In this document: positions 1-15,632 of the stretch, piece by piece | How the letters are laid out: the number at the start of each line of letters is the position of its first letter | Numbering within the stretch: the first letter of the stretch is position 1 | NCBI GenBank assembly: GCA_020152595.1 | Contig: JAIGNY010001587.1 | Span: forward strand, 2,729,501 to 2,793,500 | Direction of reading: 5' to 3' | Source of the DNA: Chiridota heheva | Lineage: Eukaryota > Echinodermata > Holothuroidea > Apodida > Chiridotidae | Length of the DNA: 64,000 nucleotides | Program-made: the position numbers and the translations under genes | Notes under the pieces: generated by a model | Database searches by the model: none | Told to the model about the DNA's origin: nothing | What the model saw: only the letters and a program-made list of their open reading frames with translations

Positions 1-792
1 AATTCTACATTCCACTGCCAACGATTGTGTCCTGGTGACAGTGCGGACTCCTAGTACAACAGGCTATAGTTTGATGATCATCAAAATAGGAAATAAACAT
101 GGCAGGAGTAATAAGATAATTTCTGCAATCTAAAGCGAAAAGAAATTTTTCAAACGAAAACTACAGAAGGAACATAAAAACGGCGCAAGAGAAAAAATGC
201 ATTATAAAACGAATACGAAAAATACAATTAGAGCAAGATGTATAATTTTTCTGCCTACATGCCTCCCTATGGCAAAGGTCATCAAAGCACAATTTCAATC
301 TCCGGTAGGCAAGAATGTTCTAAAATAAGTAGTGTCTTGCTACATCAATTGTTAAAACTTCAGGGTTTCAGTGACATTTAAATAAGCTTCTTACATTTAG
401 CTAAGAAATATTTAAAAGTTATTGCTTCAAGTGAACGGTTGTAGAAGCCTATTTTCTCTTTACCTTACGTTTACTTTTCAAGAATTTAGACGTTTCTTGC
501 TAATTAGATTGTTTAATCTGAGAATCCTTAGGCCTATGGTTGGAAAAGATTTAAGTCGAAACCTTCTAGTTCAGCAAGAAATTTAAACTTTATCCATAAC
601 GAATGAGTTAAAGAGGTGGTCTTGTCTCAAGACAAACTGCAAATACGTCAGTAAGTACAGAAGCAGTACTTATACACACATCATTAAAAATCAATTGAGT
701 ACATGCACGTCAATTATGTATGTGTGGTAACATGACACGGCCGAGTTAAACAGAGCTGTACAAATCCGTCATTATATTTAATCATGGAGATC
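1..792. other. Unassigned AT-rich sequence
   Basis: No ORF, RNA or repeat that I can support. Confidence 0.6.
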
Positions 793-1375
793 TTACAGGA
801 ATATTCCTATGTTTTTTTTGTGGAAAATTGTATTTGAAAAAGCACATTTTTAAAGCCAATTTGATACAAAAATCAGGTTTATATCATATTTCGTCCAGGA
901 GATATGGATTTTTAAAGATTTCTTAATTGCATTTTAAAGTGTTTGTACAGTATGATGAATTCGTGTTTGATGATGTCATAGAGGCCATTCCTTTGCAAAT
1001 GTTTATGTATTTCTTTGAACGATAATTGGTTGTTTCTGTATGATTAGAAACAATTTTGCAAAAGTTATTGAAGTAGGGTATATTTGGCAATGTATATAAA
1101 TTACTAATTTTTAGCAATTTATTTTTCTAGCAGGTTTTACTACCAAACAAGGATGATAGATTTTAATGAAATACATCAACTTTATGGGAAAATGTGTTTC
1201 TGTGATGTCATACTGATCCTTTTCCTATACGTTTATTGGCATTTTTTGTGAACCCTAAAATTTGAATATCTCCTGGTAGGAATAACACAGCAACATGATT
1301 TTTGTACTAAATTGTCTCTAAAAGTGTTCTCTTTCTTATAAAAGGTTACGAAAAAACACGGGAATATTCCTTTAA
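793..1375. mobile_element. Palindromic TTAA element, copy 1
   Basis: Ends AGGAATATTCC (797) and GGAATATTCCT (1371) next to TTAC/TTAA. The arms are inverted copies: CCAGGAGATAT near 896 against ATATCTCCTGG near 1266, and GATGTCAT blocks on both sides. It looks like a diverged member of the family at 1664-2168. Confidence 0.65.
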
Positions 1376-1663
1376 CTGAAATTAAAAGCTCCATGGTTCA
1401 ATTCAAATGAGAGAAAAAGACGGAAACAAATTGTTGACTTGACGAGATTTGAACTCAGTACGTTTGGTTTATAATTAGGTAAACTACTTGCTTCAAGTTA
1501 AGGTTCTGTCTTCCGTGCACGCGCTTAAGAGAAATTACATAATCTCGTTCAGCGTTGGTTTTTCGCCTGTAGTCATCATCAGTTTCAACAAGGAAGGACA
1601 ATACTAGCGGTTAACGGTTATTAAACTTATCTTTATTTCTACACCTTTCTTTAATTTTCCTAC

Positions 1664-2168
1664 TTAAAGGAGTATATACGATAGAGAACTATAAAAGGTA
1701 CACTTTGGTGTAAAATCTATGTCTTTTATATTTTTTTTCCGTTTAGGAGTTATTGCATTTCAAAGGTTGCGCGAGAGTGGTAAACAGTGAACTCACAATG
1801 TACAGTGTGATGTCATAATGGCAGATCTAAGACAAATTTGTGTGTATTTCTTTGAAAAGTAATTGCTTTTTCTTCAATGATTGGAAGCATTTTCTGTTTT
1901 TTTTTTATTATTGAGTTGGGGTATACCCTGTACTTCATAAGAAAGCGAATTGCCCATCTGCTTACGAACCTTGTAAAAGATAAATCTTTTTGTCTTGGAT
2001 CTGCCTTTGTGACATCACATTTTACACTGTGAAGTTATACTGATGAAATCTTCAATGTAATACTTCCAAAACGAAATAAATATCAGCATGATTTTTATTC
2101 CAATTTGTTTATGTAATAGTCCTCTATGACATAGATGAAAATGAAAAATCACGGGAATATTCCTTTAA
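1664..2168. mobile_element. Palindromic TTAA element, copy 2 (no internal array)
   Basis: TTAA flanks both ends (1664-1667, 2165-2168). The arms pair: CAGTGTGATGTCATAATGGCAGATC (first 20 bases from 1803) against the GATCTGCCTTTGTGACATCACA block near 2000. Each arm is about 230 bp with a short centre, so the strand can fold into a long hairpin. Confidence 0.75.
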
Positions 2169-2927
2169 ATGTTGATGTAGCACAGTTCCTGATAATTTAA
2201 AATGTACCCGCAGCCCTGCGGATGTAGTAGATTGTAAAACTTAATTATATGTAAACCGTTTGGATAGATGTTGTTCTGCATCACAAGTGAACCGAAAATT
2301 GCCTGCTTAATCAAGCTTTAGTTCTTGTGGTATTTTCAAAGTCACGTTGAATAAAAAGAGCAAACGTACAACTGCTTGTTTGAATTTTCTTGTTTTGACT
2401 CATTTGAAGGCAGTATTATTATCATAATAGATTCTAAATCAAATCACGTTCGGATATTTCTAATTGATTATACCATGCACGTATGTAGCAAGTTATAGTT
2501 TAGCTAAAAGGTAACACTACTCTGTTCTGGGTTGAAATTCTGTTAGATGTTTCTAAACAAAAAGCTAAGAAAAATTGAAGGCATTTGAGAACAGGATTGT
2601 ACTAGTTCGTGACATGAGGGAAAGCAGAATGATTCAATCGACGTAAGGTGTTCATTTTTGGATGTGTATAAATCCAAATCAAACATTAAAAAACAAAAAC
2701 ACAAACGACTTGGTTTGCTTATCTATTTAAGGTGTTTTTATTGTCTGTTCAGGAAAGCTTAAAAACATTGTATTAAGAGAGAGAGTTGAACACACAATTA
2801 CAATGACGGGGTCGTCGCCTGCGTATTCGGTTATGATAGTACAAATGCTATCACGAAACGCTTAATACGACCCGGACGAGAACACAGGTACGACGTACGG
2901 ACAGACATAACATCGACAACCAAGTAT
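2169..2927. other. Unassigned sequence
   Basis: No supported gene or repeat between palindromic element copy 2 and the partial repeat at 2928. Confidence 0.55.
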
Positions 2928-2995
2928 CGTACACATTATATAATGTTAAACTTTTATTTTTCCCTCTCTCAGATTTCAAAATCTGAGGTTGCAGG
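2928..2995 (+). repeat. Partial copy of the 7.1-8.6 kb repeat unit
   Basis: GTACACATTATATAATGTTA, then TCTCAGATTTCAAAATCTGA and GGTTGCAGG, match the start of the units at 7130, 7565 and 8135. It ends at a point with no further similarity. Confidence 0.7.
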
Positions 2996-3238
2996 TACAG
3001 TAAACGTTTGCACTCAATGGCGATGAACTTTCACTCCCGGGAAGTTTCCTTTTCATATGTATGCTAGAGACTGATTAAACCTTTTGGAATATTTGGAACC
3101 CGAGGGGAAAGGGGGGGGGGAGGTGGGGGGCACTTCCATAGTGAAGTGGTAGGTATTTGCCGCCAGGATTTCAAAAGTGGACTGCAGTATGAGAGATTTT
3201 CTAATAACTGCGGGTATCACATTATATGATTTTGATAC

Positions 3239-3380
3239 CTGCAGTATGAAAATAAATGATTTTTGATACATGCAGTACGAAATTAAGTGATTTTTGTTAC
3301 CTGCAGTACAAAATTATATCATTATTGAGACCTGCATTATACAAATATGCATTTTTTTAGACCTGCAGTATGAGAGATTG
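3239..3380. repeat. 31-bp tandem repeat
   Basis: CTGCAGTATGA-type units start at 3239, 3270, 3301, 3332 and 3363, each 31 bp apart and followed by TGATTTTTG or relatives. A related start lies at 3182. Confidence 0.8.
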
Positions 3381-3995
3381 GATCTATTTTGTACGTGCAC
3401 TACGAAAATTATGAAAAAGGGCAATTGCTCGGGCGGCACATGTATATACCTCACATATGAGAGTGCACCCCCCCTGGGAATTGAAAGAGGTAAAATGAAG
3501 GTTGAATGATACAATCCTAACAAAACCATCAACCAGTCTGGGAAGTACCCGGACCAATGGTTTTGAGACTGGTATAACCTTGCTTATTTTGATAACAAAT
3601 TGCACATTAGAATATTTTAGAACTGTATTAGAATTAGAACTTTCCAGTTATAAAAAAGAAAAAGACTCTGAACCTTAAATGACCATTAAATGGTATTTAT
3701 ATTTCAAGATACCCAATTTCGGGCAAATATCAAAGATTCAATATTGGTTATGGATGCATGTGCTTTCTGCTAAGTAGAGGTGGAGTGGGTTCCAGGGTTA
3801 TATTTGAGAATTTTTGTAGGGTGGGGTAGGATGGGCGGGGCTTGTTTTGACTACGATTAACATGCACACTTACAATTGAAAGTGGGAATGGGGGTGTAAT
3901 TATGTAAGTTGTTATATTAAATATTTCAGTTCACCATTTTAAGCTCAGAAGAGTTTTTGTGAGCACTTCCATACACGTTATATGTATTTATGCTG

Positions 3996-7028
<3,033 letters not shown>

Positions 7029-7089
7029 TATGGGAAACCTGGCAAAGCTGTCAGAAAGCGGCATGTTTTTAAGTATAGCATCTCCATTT

Positions 7090-8650
7090 ATTTGGTAGAT
7101 ATTGTGAAAAATATTGTGTTATACGTCGTACAAATTATGTAATGTTAAACTATTATTTTCTCCGTTTTAGATTTCAACACCTGGAGGCACGTGAATCACG
7201 AAAAATATGTAAAAAAGCAAAATTTAATTAAACCTCAAGGATACTGATACATATAAAATCATGTCCACCTCGCTTAAACCTGCTTTATATGATCAGATCT
7301 TCGTACATGGAGATTCAAGATATCAAATTTAGTTGACTTTATTGATTAGCCTACGGATATAAAAATGCTGGTCACATTTACATATTCTTTTAAATGTCTA
7401 AGCATAATACGCATTATTCACCTGGTCAATTGTCTTTGTTTATTTTTTGTAGATTTACGCTATCAGAGTTAATATAGTTGTGCATCAATTATTTTGGAAA
7501 ATGCACCCGTCGAGTTTTATTTAGTTTTAGTTTTCATTCATAATTCTGAAAATTGTTTTATACGTTGTACAAATTATGTAATGTTAAACTTTTATATTCC
7601 CTCTTTCAGATTTTAACCTCTGAGGTTGCAGGCACGTGAATCACGAAAACATAAAGAAAATAATTATCTTAAACGTATGATACTATAAATATAATATGTC
7701 CACTTTGCTCAAGCCTTTCCTGCTTTATATGATCAGATCTTCGTTTGCTTGTACATGGAGATCCAAGATATCAAAGTCAATTTACTTTACTGATATTAGC
7801 CCAAGAATATATAAACGCTGGTAACATTTACATATTCTTTTAATGTCTTTCTTTAAATAGACCGAAGAAAGAAACATAATGTATAATCATTATAAATTTG
7901 CATCTTTAAAGTTCAACCCCCTCCCCCAAAAAAACTGTTTCTTAATGTAAACAGTATAAAACAGTTTAAGCGATCGATGCATTATTTACCTGATGAATTT
8001 TCTTCCCGTATATTTGCAGATTTAAGCTATTAGAGACAATAAAGTTGTGCATCAATTATCATGAAAAACGCACCCGTCGATTTTTGGTTTAGTTTTCATT
8101 TTCATTAATATTTGTGGAAATTGTGTGAAGGTCGTAGAAATTATGTAATGTTAAACTATTATATTATTCCTTTTAGATTTTAAGCTCTGAGATTGCAGGC
8201 ACGGAAATCACGAAAACATAAAGAAAATTTTCATCTTATACGTCTGACACTATATATATAAAATGTCCACTTCGCTTATGCATTACCTGCCTTATATGAT
8301 CAGATACTGATCATATAAGGCAGATATTGATTTACTGCTATCAGCCAAAGGACATAAATATGCTGGTAGCATTAACATGTTCTTTTTAATGTTTTTCTTT
8401 GAAAAATTCGAATGAAGAAACATAATGTATAATCATTATCTAAATTTGCATCTTGAAACGAAAAAACGACTGTTTTCTTAGAACAGTCTAAAACAGTGCA
8501 AAAATTCAATGCATTATTTAGCTGTTCTTCTCTTCGTTTATTTTTGTAGATTTATGTTATCAGAGTCAAATTATTTGTGCATCAATTATCATGAAAAGTG
8601 CCCCCATCGAACTTAGATTTAACTTCCATTAATATTTCTGTAAACTACTG
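7090..8650 (+). repeat. Tandem repeat of ~0.44-0.57 kb units, three copies
   Basis: The landmark AATGTTAAAC recurs at 7141, 7580 and 8147. Each time it is followed by a TCAGATTT/TTAGATTT segment, GCA[CG]GTGAATCACGAAAA-like sequence, TTATATGATCAGATC and a CATTTACATATTCTTT segment. Length differs by indels. A partial copy sits at 2928-2995. No ORF. Confidence 0.85.
8287..8323. repeat. Perfect 17-bp hairpin with 3-nt loop
   Basis: CTGCCTTATATGATCAG, ATA, CTGATCATATAAGGCAG. The sister repeat copies have only the left half (TTATATGATCAGATCTTCG), so the right half is a local inverted duplication specific to this copy. Confidence 0.9.
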
Positions 8651-8812
8651 GTATAGGCAACCACAACGTTAAGATTTCAAGTATGCTTTTGAGACTGAAT
8701 CACTTGTAACTAATGATCATACAAATAACGTTTGTTCCTTTTAAAGAAAGATTATGTTGAAGAAGCGAAATCGTCATATGGACATATTTTTAGAAATCGA
8801 GTAAAATAATTG

Positions 8813-8834
8813 ATTGGTTGAAATTTCAACCAAT
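8813..8834. repeat. Perfect 22-bp palindrome
   Basis: ATTGGTTGAAA followed directly by TTTCAACCAAT, with no loop. Purpose unknown. Confidence 0.85.
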
Positions 8835-8870
8835 TGTGTCACGATAAGTTGGCGTTTATTTTACGATAAA

Positions 8871-8952
8871 TATTACCGGTTGTCGGTTAAGTCGATGGAT
8901 TTGGGATTTTTTTCGAACCAACAGTTGAAGGTTCGAATCCCGCCTGAACCAT
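8871..8952 (+). pseudogene. tRNA-like (Ser/Leu type) pseudogene or SINE head
   Basis: An exact B-box GGTTCGAATCC at 8930-8940 and a D-arm-like GGTTAAGTCGATGGA at 8885-8899 match a class II tRNA layout. Anticodon and T stems do not pair properly, so it is not a working tRNA. A perfect 22-bp palindrome (8813-8834) lies just upstream. Confidence 0.4.
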
Positions 8953-11454
8953 TTTTCTCGAATTTTTCTTTTTCTTTTTTCGCTCTTTGTAATTTTCGTC
9001 TAGTGAATACTATTGTAGTATTATCTTACTAAACTTTCACTTTCACTTTTTTCTTTCGACAAATACATTAAAAAAAACAAGTCTCCCGTAGATAACGTTA
9101 CGCACTACAATTGAATTATCACACACATAACGTTATGTATGCACATATACAAATTGACAGGGATCTTGTGTGTTCCGGAACCGGACGTGATGTAAAAGCT
9201 CTGCACCCCCTCCCCCTCCTTTTTCTTCATTTTACAGAGACCAACGATGTACGAACTGAAACGAGCTTCCCTCTTTAAGTAATTTGCTCTTCAGATTTGA
9301 TTACATATAATCAATTCCCTGTGGTTTACTTTCTCGACTATTCAACCAAAGGTTAAGGAAAATTGTAAAAATCGTAGAAATTGTTAGGGCGTATTTTTCT
9401 GGGATCAAAAACAATTTTTAAGGCGTGTTTTTCGAGGCCCATTGAATATTCTAATACCCATTCCTTGCATATAATGGTACTGGTAATCTTTGATATGAAT
9501 TTGTGAGTCAACCGTTATCATTTATAATGAATACTTTATTTATTTTACCAATATTAAAAATGAACATTTTGTTACTTTAAACTTCCCATGAACCAACAAT
9601 AAAGACGCCTTCACCTTCCTCCTGTCAAGAAATTACTTCTTTCGTGAAAAGAACTATGTGCTGGTGGGCAAGTAATGGATGCTCTGGTTTGGATTTATTA
9701 TCTATTACACAGACTTAAATACCTTTTCAAACCGAGTTTATCCGAACGTCATTTACTCAGTACTTGGACCAATCAAATGCTAGGAGAACTTTTCATTTGT
9801 TTCCCAACCAATCAGGAGCAGTTTTGAGAAACAAATACAAGCAGAAATACGCGCACGTATTTCTTTCATGTTACCTTTAACTTGTATTTTGTTTTATACG
9901 CTTGTTCCCATACCGTGCGTAAATTGGGCGGACGGCCAAGATTCCCCCAGTATTTAATTAGTCAATGAGATTCCCCCAGTATACGATTGGTCCATTATGG
10001 ACACGTGAATCTAATTCTTGTGACATTATTTATTTTTCCCCGGAAATTGTCGATTCAGATTTGAAAAGGTCTATAGTGCGTTCGCTTCTACAAAAACAAT
10101 TGCACTCAGCGGCGCTTACAAACCCGGAAATATACAAACAAATCAATAAAATAAATAGTTAATGCAGGCATGGAAGAACAGATAGGTTTTGAGTTTTCGT
10201 TTGTATAAAATAAAGTTACTTATGCTTTTAATTTTAGTGAGTAGTTTGTTCCATTCCTTTGGTACCCCCCACAGAAAAAGCACGATTATCAAATGTTTAT
10301 CTCTAAATTTTAGGTACGTGATAAATAATATTAGAACTTAAAGAGGACTCGCTTATACTTGGATATTAGACTGTGCCATGAAATCTTTGTTGGTCTTGTG
10401 CAGATCCAGGTGTGTGTGTGTGTGTGAGGGTGGGTGGGTGTGCAATGCGTGTGTGTGTGTGAAGATGTTAGAGCAATTTTACTCATCAGAAGAAAAAAAT
10501 ATATATAAATTATGAAATTCTGAAGTAGTCATTAATTACAACAAAAGCACCTGAAGAGTTATGACTGATAAAAGTTTCATATTATTTAAAGTTTAAAAAG
10601 GCTGTAAAAGAAGATGGCTCAAAATCTTCAATACTCTTATTCACGTTTGTGACGGTTCTAAACTTAATATGGGAAAATTCATAGCTTTTTGTTGTGATTG
10701 CACTATACTGCTCCTTTGAGCAAGTGTTGTCAGGTGACTCGTTACATGACCAGCTGTCTGGAATGGCTATAATATGCGAGTTTTCTTTCCTCAGTTTTTT
10801 TTTATCAAATATCTAATACTTTTCTCTTTCTAATGTCACAAATGTACAGAAATATGATCGTAGTTTATTGCAATAAGGGCTTTAAATTCAAAATGATGTG
10901 AAATGGTAAATTCGAAAATGATTTTAATAATACTTGTTTTCCGTTGTAATGGTTTATAGCATACTCCATAAATTGGTACCACTTGTCCATGTATCCTTAA
11001 AAACATAACATGAACTTTACTTCCATTAATGCAGGTTTGCAAACTTTTTGGCATTACCTTGTTCGTGTACTTTATACAAAATAAATCAAAATCTTTAACT
11101 AGTTTATGGAAAATGGAAAACTCCAAAGAACATCGTATGGATACCTTTATTACAGAAATATCATGAAATTAAGCCATTGGGATAAAACCCATATTTCCGT
11201 TACATAAATCTCACTTAAGGTAAAATCATCATTTTGCCACGAATATGGTTTAGCATTACCTCGCATTTTCGACACCTCTGAAACTTGAAACTTTAATACT
11301 TTTCTCAAGCTTAAGGAACTGAATTTGTAATTTCCCTAGTGGATTCTTTTGAGTAAACGAGAGACTCTTACATCTCGCTGAACCTGATGTGTTAGAAATT
11401 ATTCGAATAAGAAATAACCGGGAATTTAGAGCAAATAAAAGTGGCATTGGTGAG
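8953..11454. other. Mostly unassigned sequence
   Basis: Contains the GT microsatellite at 10410, CCAAT-type motifs near 9770-9815 and a repeated AGATTCCCCCAGTAT at about 9939 and 9968. Short ORFs at 9965 (+) and 11126 (-) have no recognisable motif or splice context. Confidence 0.5.
10410..10462. repeat. GT-rich microsatellite
   Basis: Two (GT)n runs separated by GAGGGTGGGTGGGTG and a short spacer. Confidence 0.85.
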
Positions 11455-11722
11455 TTGAATATACGTTTCGCAGATCGTGGCTTTGATGAGGAAACATACG
11501 TTTCGCAGATCGTGGCATTGATGAGGGGACATACGTTTCGCAGATCGTGGCATTGATGAGGGGACATACGTTTCGCAAATCGTGGCATTGATGAGGGGAC
11601 ATACGTTTCGCAGATCGTAGCATTGATGAGGGGACATACGTTTCGCAGATCGTGGCATTGATGAGGGGACATAAGTTTCGCAGATCGTGGCATTGATGAG
11701 GGGACATACGTTTCGCAGATCC
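11455..11722. repeat. 35-bp minisatellite, ~7.5 copies
   Basis: The unit contains CATACGTTTCGCAGATCGTG and GCATTGATGAGGGGA. Because 35 is not a multiple of 3, three units make one 35-codon period, and all three minus-strand frames stay open over several units. This explains the apparent Ser/Pro/Cys-rich ORFs. Confidence 0.95.
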
Positions 11723-12006
11723 TACAATTACTTTAAGGCGAGGTTTATAGTTAAAATGGGATTACTGAAAATACAATAAGATATTACGTCCTCTCAGTGT
11801 TTCCTTCATACCTGATGTTCAACCACCCAGCACTCGCTGCCGCCCCTCCCCATCTCCTTGCTCACAATCTAAACCTGTCGCGTCCATTACTGTATGAATT
11901 ATAAATATGATGCAATATACTTCCATTTAATACATTTTCAAGAAAATAATAGCGACAAAACAACATTATTATTTCAGCTTGAATCTTTCCTCCACCAGAA
12001 GCAGAC

Positions 12007-15000
12007 TTAGAGGAATATTCCCATAATATTAATTTGCAACTATATGAGAGAGGACTATTAAAGAAACAAATTGATGAACACACCATGTTGACGTCTTATT
12101 CTATTTACGATTGATTTTATTTTAAATATTTAAACAGTGTTTTGAAAAGTGACCTTGCAGTGTAATGTGCGATGTCATAATTGCAGGTCCAAGATAATTC
12201 TTTATGCATTTTTATAAAATGAAAATGTATTTTTCTTTGATTTATAGAATGCAAGGTACATGAGCAGATGGACAAACCATGTTCTTGTTAGGTGGATGTT
12301 GTAACCTATCTCAATGATTAAACAAACCATGTTCTTGTTAGGTGGATGTTATAACCTATCTCAATGATTAAACATACCATGTTCTTGTTAGGTGGATGTT
12401 GTAACCTATCTCAATGATTAAACAAACCATGTTCTTGTTAGGTGGATGTTATAACCTCTCTCAATGATTAAACAAACCATGTTCTTGTTAGGTGGATGTT
12501 GTAACCTATCTCAATGATTAAACATACCATGTTCTTGTTAGGTGGATGTTATAACCTCTCTCAATGATTAAACGAACCATGTTCTTGTTAGGTGGATGTT
12601 ATAACCTCTCTCAATGATTAAACATACCATGTTCTTGTTAGGTGGATGTTGTAACCTATCTCAATGATTAAACAAACCATGTTCTTGTTAGGTGGATGTT
12701 ATAACCTCTCTCAATGATTAAACATACCATGTTCTTGTTAGGTGGATGTTGTAACCTATCTCAATGATTAAACGAACCATGTTCTTGTTAGGTGGATGCT
12801 ATAACCTATCTCAATGATTAAACATACCATGTTCTTGTTAGGTGGATGTTGTAACCTATCTCAATGATTAAACATACCATGTTCTTGTTAGGTGGATGTT
12901 ATAACCTCTCTCAATGATTAAACATACCATGTTCTTGTTAGGTGGATGTTGTAACCTATCTCAATGATTAAACGAACCATGTTCTTGTTAGGTGGATGCT
13001 ATAACCTATCTCAATGATTAAACATACCATGTTCTTGTTAGGTGGATGTTGTAACCTATCTCAATGATTAAACATACCATGTTCTTGTTAGGTGGATGTT
13101 ATAACCTCTCTCAATGATTAAACAAACCATGTTCTTGTTAGGTGGATGTTGTAACCTATCTCAATGATTAAACATACCATGTTCTTGTTAGGTGGATGTT
13201 ATAACCTCTCTCAATGATTAAACGAACCATGTTCTTGTTAGGTGGATGTTATAACCTATCTCAATGATTAAACATACCATGTTCTTGTTAGGTGGATGTT
13301 GTAACCTATCTCAATGATTAAACAAACCATGTTCTTGTTAGGTGGATGTTATAACCTCTCTCAATGATTAAACAAACCATGTTCTTGTTAGGTGGATGTT
13401 GTAACCTATCTCAATGATTAAACATACCATGTTCTTGTTAGGTGGATGTTGTAACCTATCTCAATGATTAAACAAGCCATGTTCTTGTTAGGTGGATGTT
13501 GTAACCTATCTCAATGATTAAACAAACCATGTTCTTGTTAGGTGGATGTCATAACCTATCTCAATGATTAAACAAACCATGTTCTTGTTAGGTGGATGTT
13601 GTAACCTATCTCAATGATTAAACATACCATGTTCTTGTTAGGTGGATGTTGTAACCTATCTCAATGATTAAACAAACCATATTCTTGTTAGGTGGATGTT
13701 ATAACCTCTCTCAATGATTAAACAAACCATGTTCTTGTTAGGTGGATGTTATAACCTCTCTCAATGATTAAACGAACCATGTTCTTGTTAGGTGGATGCT
13801 ATAACCTATCTCAATGATTAAACAAACCATGTTCTTGTTAGGTGGATGTTATAGCCTCTCTCAATGATTAAACAAACCATGTTCTTGTTAGGTGGATGTT
13901 ATAACCTCTCTCAATGATTAAACAAACCATGTTCTTGTTAGGTGGATGTTATAACCTATCTCAATGATTAAACAAACCATGTTCTTTTTAGGTGGATGTT
14001 ATAACCTATCTCAATGATTAAACAAACCATGTTCTTGTTAGGTGGATGTTATAACCTATCTCAATGATTAAACATACCATGTTCTTGTTAGGTGGATGTT
14101 GTAACCTATCTCAATGATTAAACAAACCATGTTCTTGTTAGGTGGATGTTATAACCTATCTCAATGATTAAACAAACCATGTTCTTGTTAGGTGGATGTT
14201 ATAACCTATCTCAATGATTAAACAAACCATGTTCTTGTTAGGTGGATGTTATAACCTATCTCAATGATTAAACAAACCATGTTCTTGTTAGGTGGATGTT
14301 ATAAGCTATGTCAATGAATAAACAAACAATGTTCTTGTTAGGTGTATGTTATAACTTATCTCAATGATTAAACAAGCCATGTTCTTGTTAGGTGGATGTT
14401 ATAACCTATCTCAATGATTAAACAAACCATGTTCTTGTTAGGTGGATGTTATAACCTATCTCAATGATTAAACAAACAATGTTCTTGTTAGGTGGATGTT
14501 ATAACCTATCTCAATGATTAAACAAACAATGTTCTTGTTAGGTGGATGTTATAACCTATCTCAATGATTAAACAAACCATGTTCTTGTTAGGTGGATGTT
14601 ATAACCTATCTCAATGATTAAACAAACAATGTTCTTGTTAGGTGGATGTTATAACCTATCTCAATGATTAAACAAACCATGTTCTTGTTAGGTGGATGTC
14701 ATAACCTATCTCAATGATTAAACAAACCATGTTCTTGTTAGGTGGATGTTATAACCTCTCTCAATGATTAAACAAACAATGTTCTTGTTAGGTGGATGTC
14801 ATAACCTATCTCAATGATTAAACAAACCATGTTCTTGTTAGGTGGATGTTATAACCTCTCTCAATGATTAAACAAACAATGTTCTTGTTAGGTGGATGTT
14901 ATAACCTCTCTCAATGATTAAACAAACAATGTTCCAAATGATTTAGAAAGAGGAAATTAATTTGAAATGAAATACATAAACATTGTCATGGATCTGCAAT

Positions 15001-15165
15001 TTTAACATCACACTTTACACTGCGAGGTTACTTTTCAACACACTACTATAATCTTTGAAATGCAATTATTTCTAAGCGAAATAAAACATTAACATGTTTT
15101 TTCAACATTTTTTCAGCTATAGCCCTCTATCACGTAAATAAAAATTCATAGGAATATGCCTTTAA
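12007..15165. mobile_element. Palindromic TTAA element, copy 3, containing a 2.7 kb minisatellite
   Basis: The left arm (12011 to ~12270) and right arm (~14935-15161) are inverted copies. Examples are GAAAAGTGACCTTGCAGTGT against ACACTGCGAGGTTACTTTTC, and a CATAATTGCAGGTCCA against TGGATCTGCAATTTTAAC match. Outer ends are AGGAATATTCC and GGAATATGCCT beside TTAG/TTAA. The entire centre is the 50-bp array. Confidence 0.8.
12271..14934. repeat. 50-bp minisatellite, ~53 copies
   Basis: The unit contains AACCATGTTCTTGTTAGGTG, GATGTTGTAACC and TATCTCAATGATTAAAC; the period is exactly 50 bp. Variant positions (GTAACC/ATAACC, TATC/TCTC, AACAAA/AACATA/AACGAA) form mixed higher-order patterns, for example a 200-bp repeat at 12721 and 12921. 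The right third is more uniform (ATAACCTATC). No long ORF crosses it. Confidence 0.97.
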
Positions 15166-15449
15166 GGAGCAGTCTTTTCCATAGCACAATAACTTTTATC
15201 ATCTTATCTAAGTGAAGATGCACCAAGTTTATTACATTTGTTAAAAGTATTGAAGTTTCCTACTACATTAATGGTTAACTTGTAACTTGGGGCTTAAAAT
15301 GGCGGAATTAGAAGAAGTGTTGTACGCGCTACAATTAAGTATCTTGTAGAATATGAACGATGTATGCCATAAACTGATAAACAGGCATATGAAATATGAA
15401 TGTCTTGTTATAAATACACGAAAATAAGTTTTCGGTTTATTGCAAAAGT

Positions 15450-15632
15450 CTAATCTTTTTTTCTTTTAGGTATTCTCTCTTTACGCCTTATCAAGAACTT
15501 CCAACACTGTTGTAGAGCTAAATATATATCCAGGAGATCAGAATCTCTAATATTTACAGTTCTAGACACGCAGCATTGCCCCTCCACCTCAAGAATAAAT
15601 ATATGAATCTGTGGAAATATTTTCGGTATGCA
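15450..15632 (-). CDS. Candidate exon 2 of the unknown minus-strand gene
   Basis: 183 bp after TTGCAG, 60 codons plus TAG, ending in a lysine/arginine-rich tail. A canonical AATAAA follows within 10 bases. Confidence 0.38.
   Translation of the reverse strand, partial: CIPKIFPQIHIFILEVEGQCCVSRTVNIRDSDLLDIYLALQQCWKFLIRRKERIPKRKKD

Noticed and set aside
8871-8952. Functional tRNA gene
   Set aside because: A and B boxes are present, but stems do not pair and the anticodon loop is degenerate.
9965-10162. 65-codon plus-strand ORF
   Set aside because: No domain or transcript signals; likely chance.
10836-11126. 96-codon minus-strand ORF
   Set aside because: AT-rich, no domain, no splice or poly(A) context strong enough to call.
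11256-11707. Overlapping Ser/Pro/Cys-rich repeat ORFs on the minus strand
   Set aside because: All three frames are open because of a 35-bp tandem repeat lacking stops; no splice or start context.
12271-14934. Possible CRISPR array
   Set aside because: Units are contiguous 50-bp tandem repeats with no unique spacers, in a eukaryotic genome.
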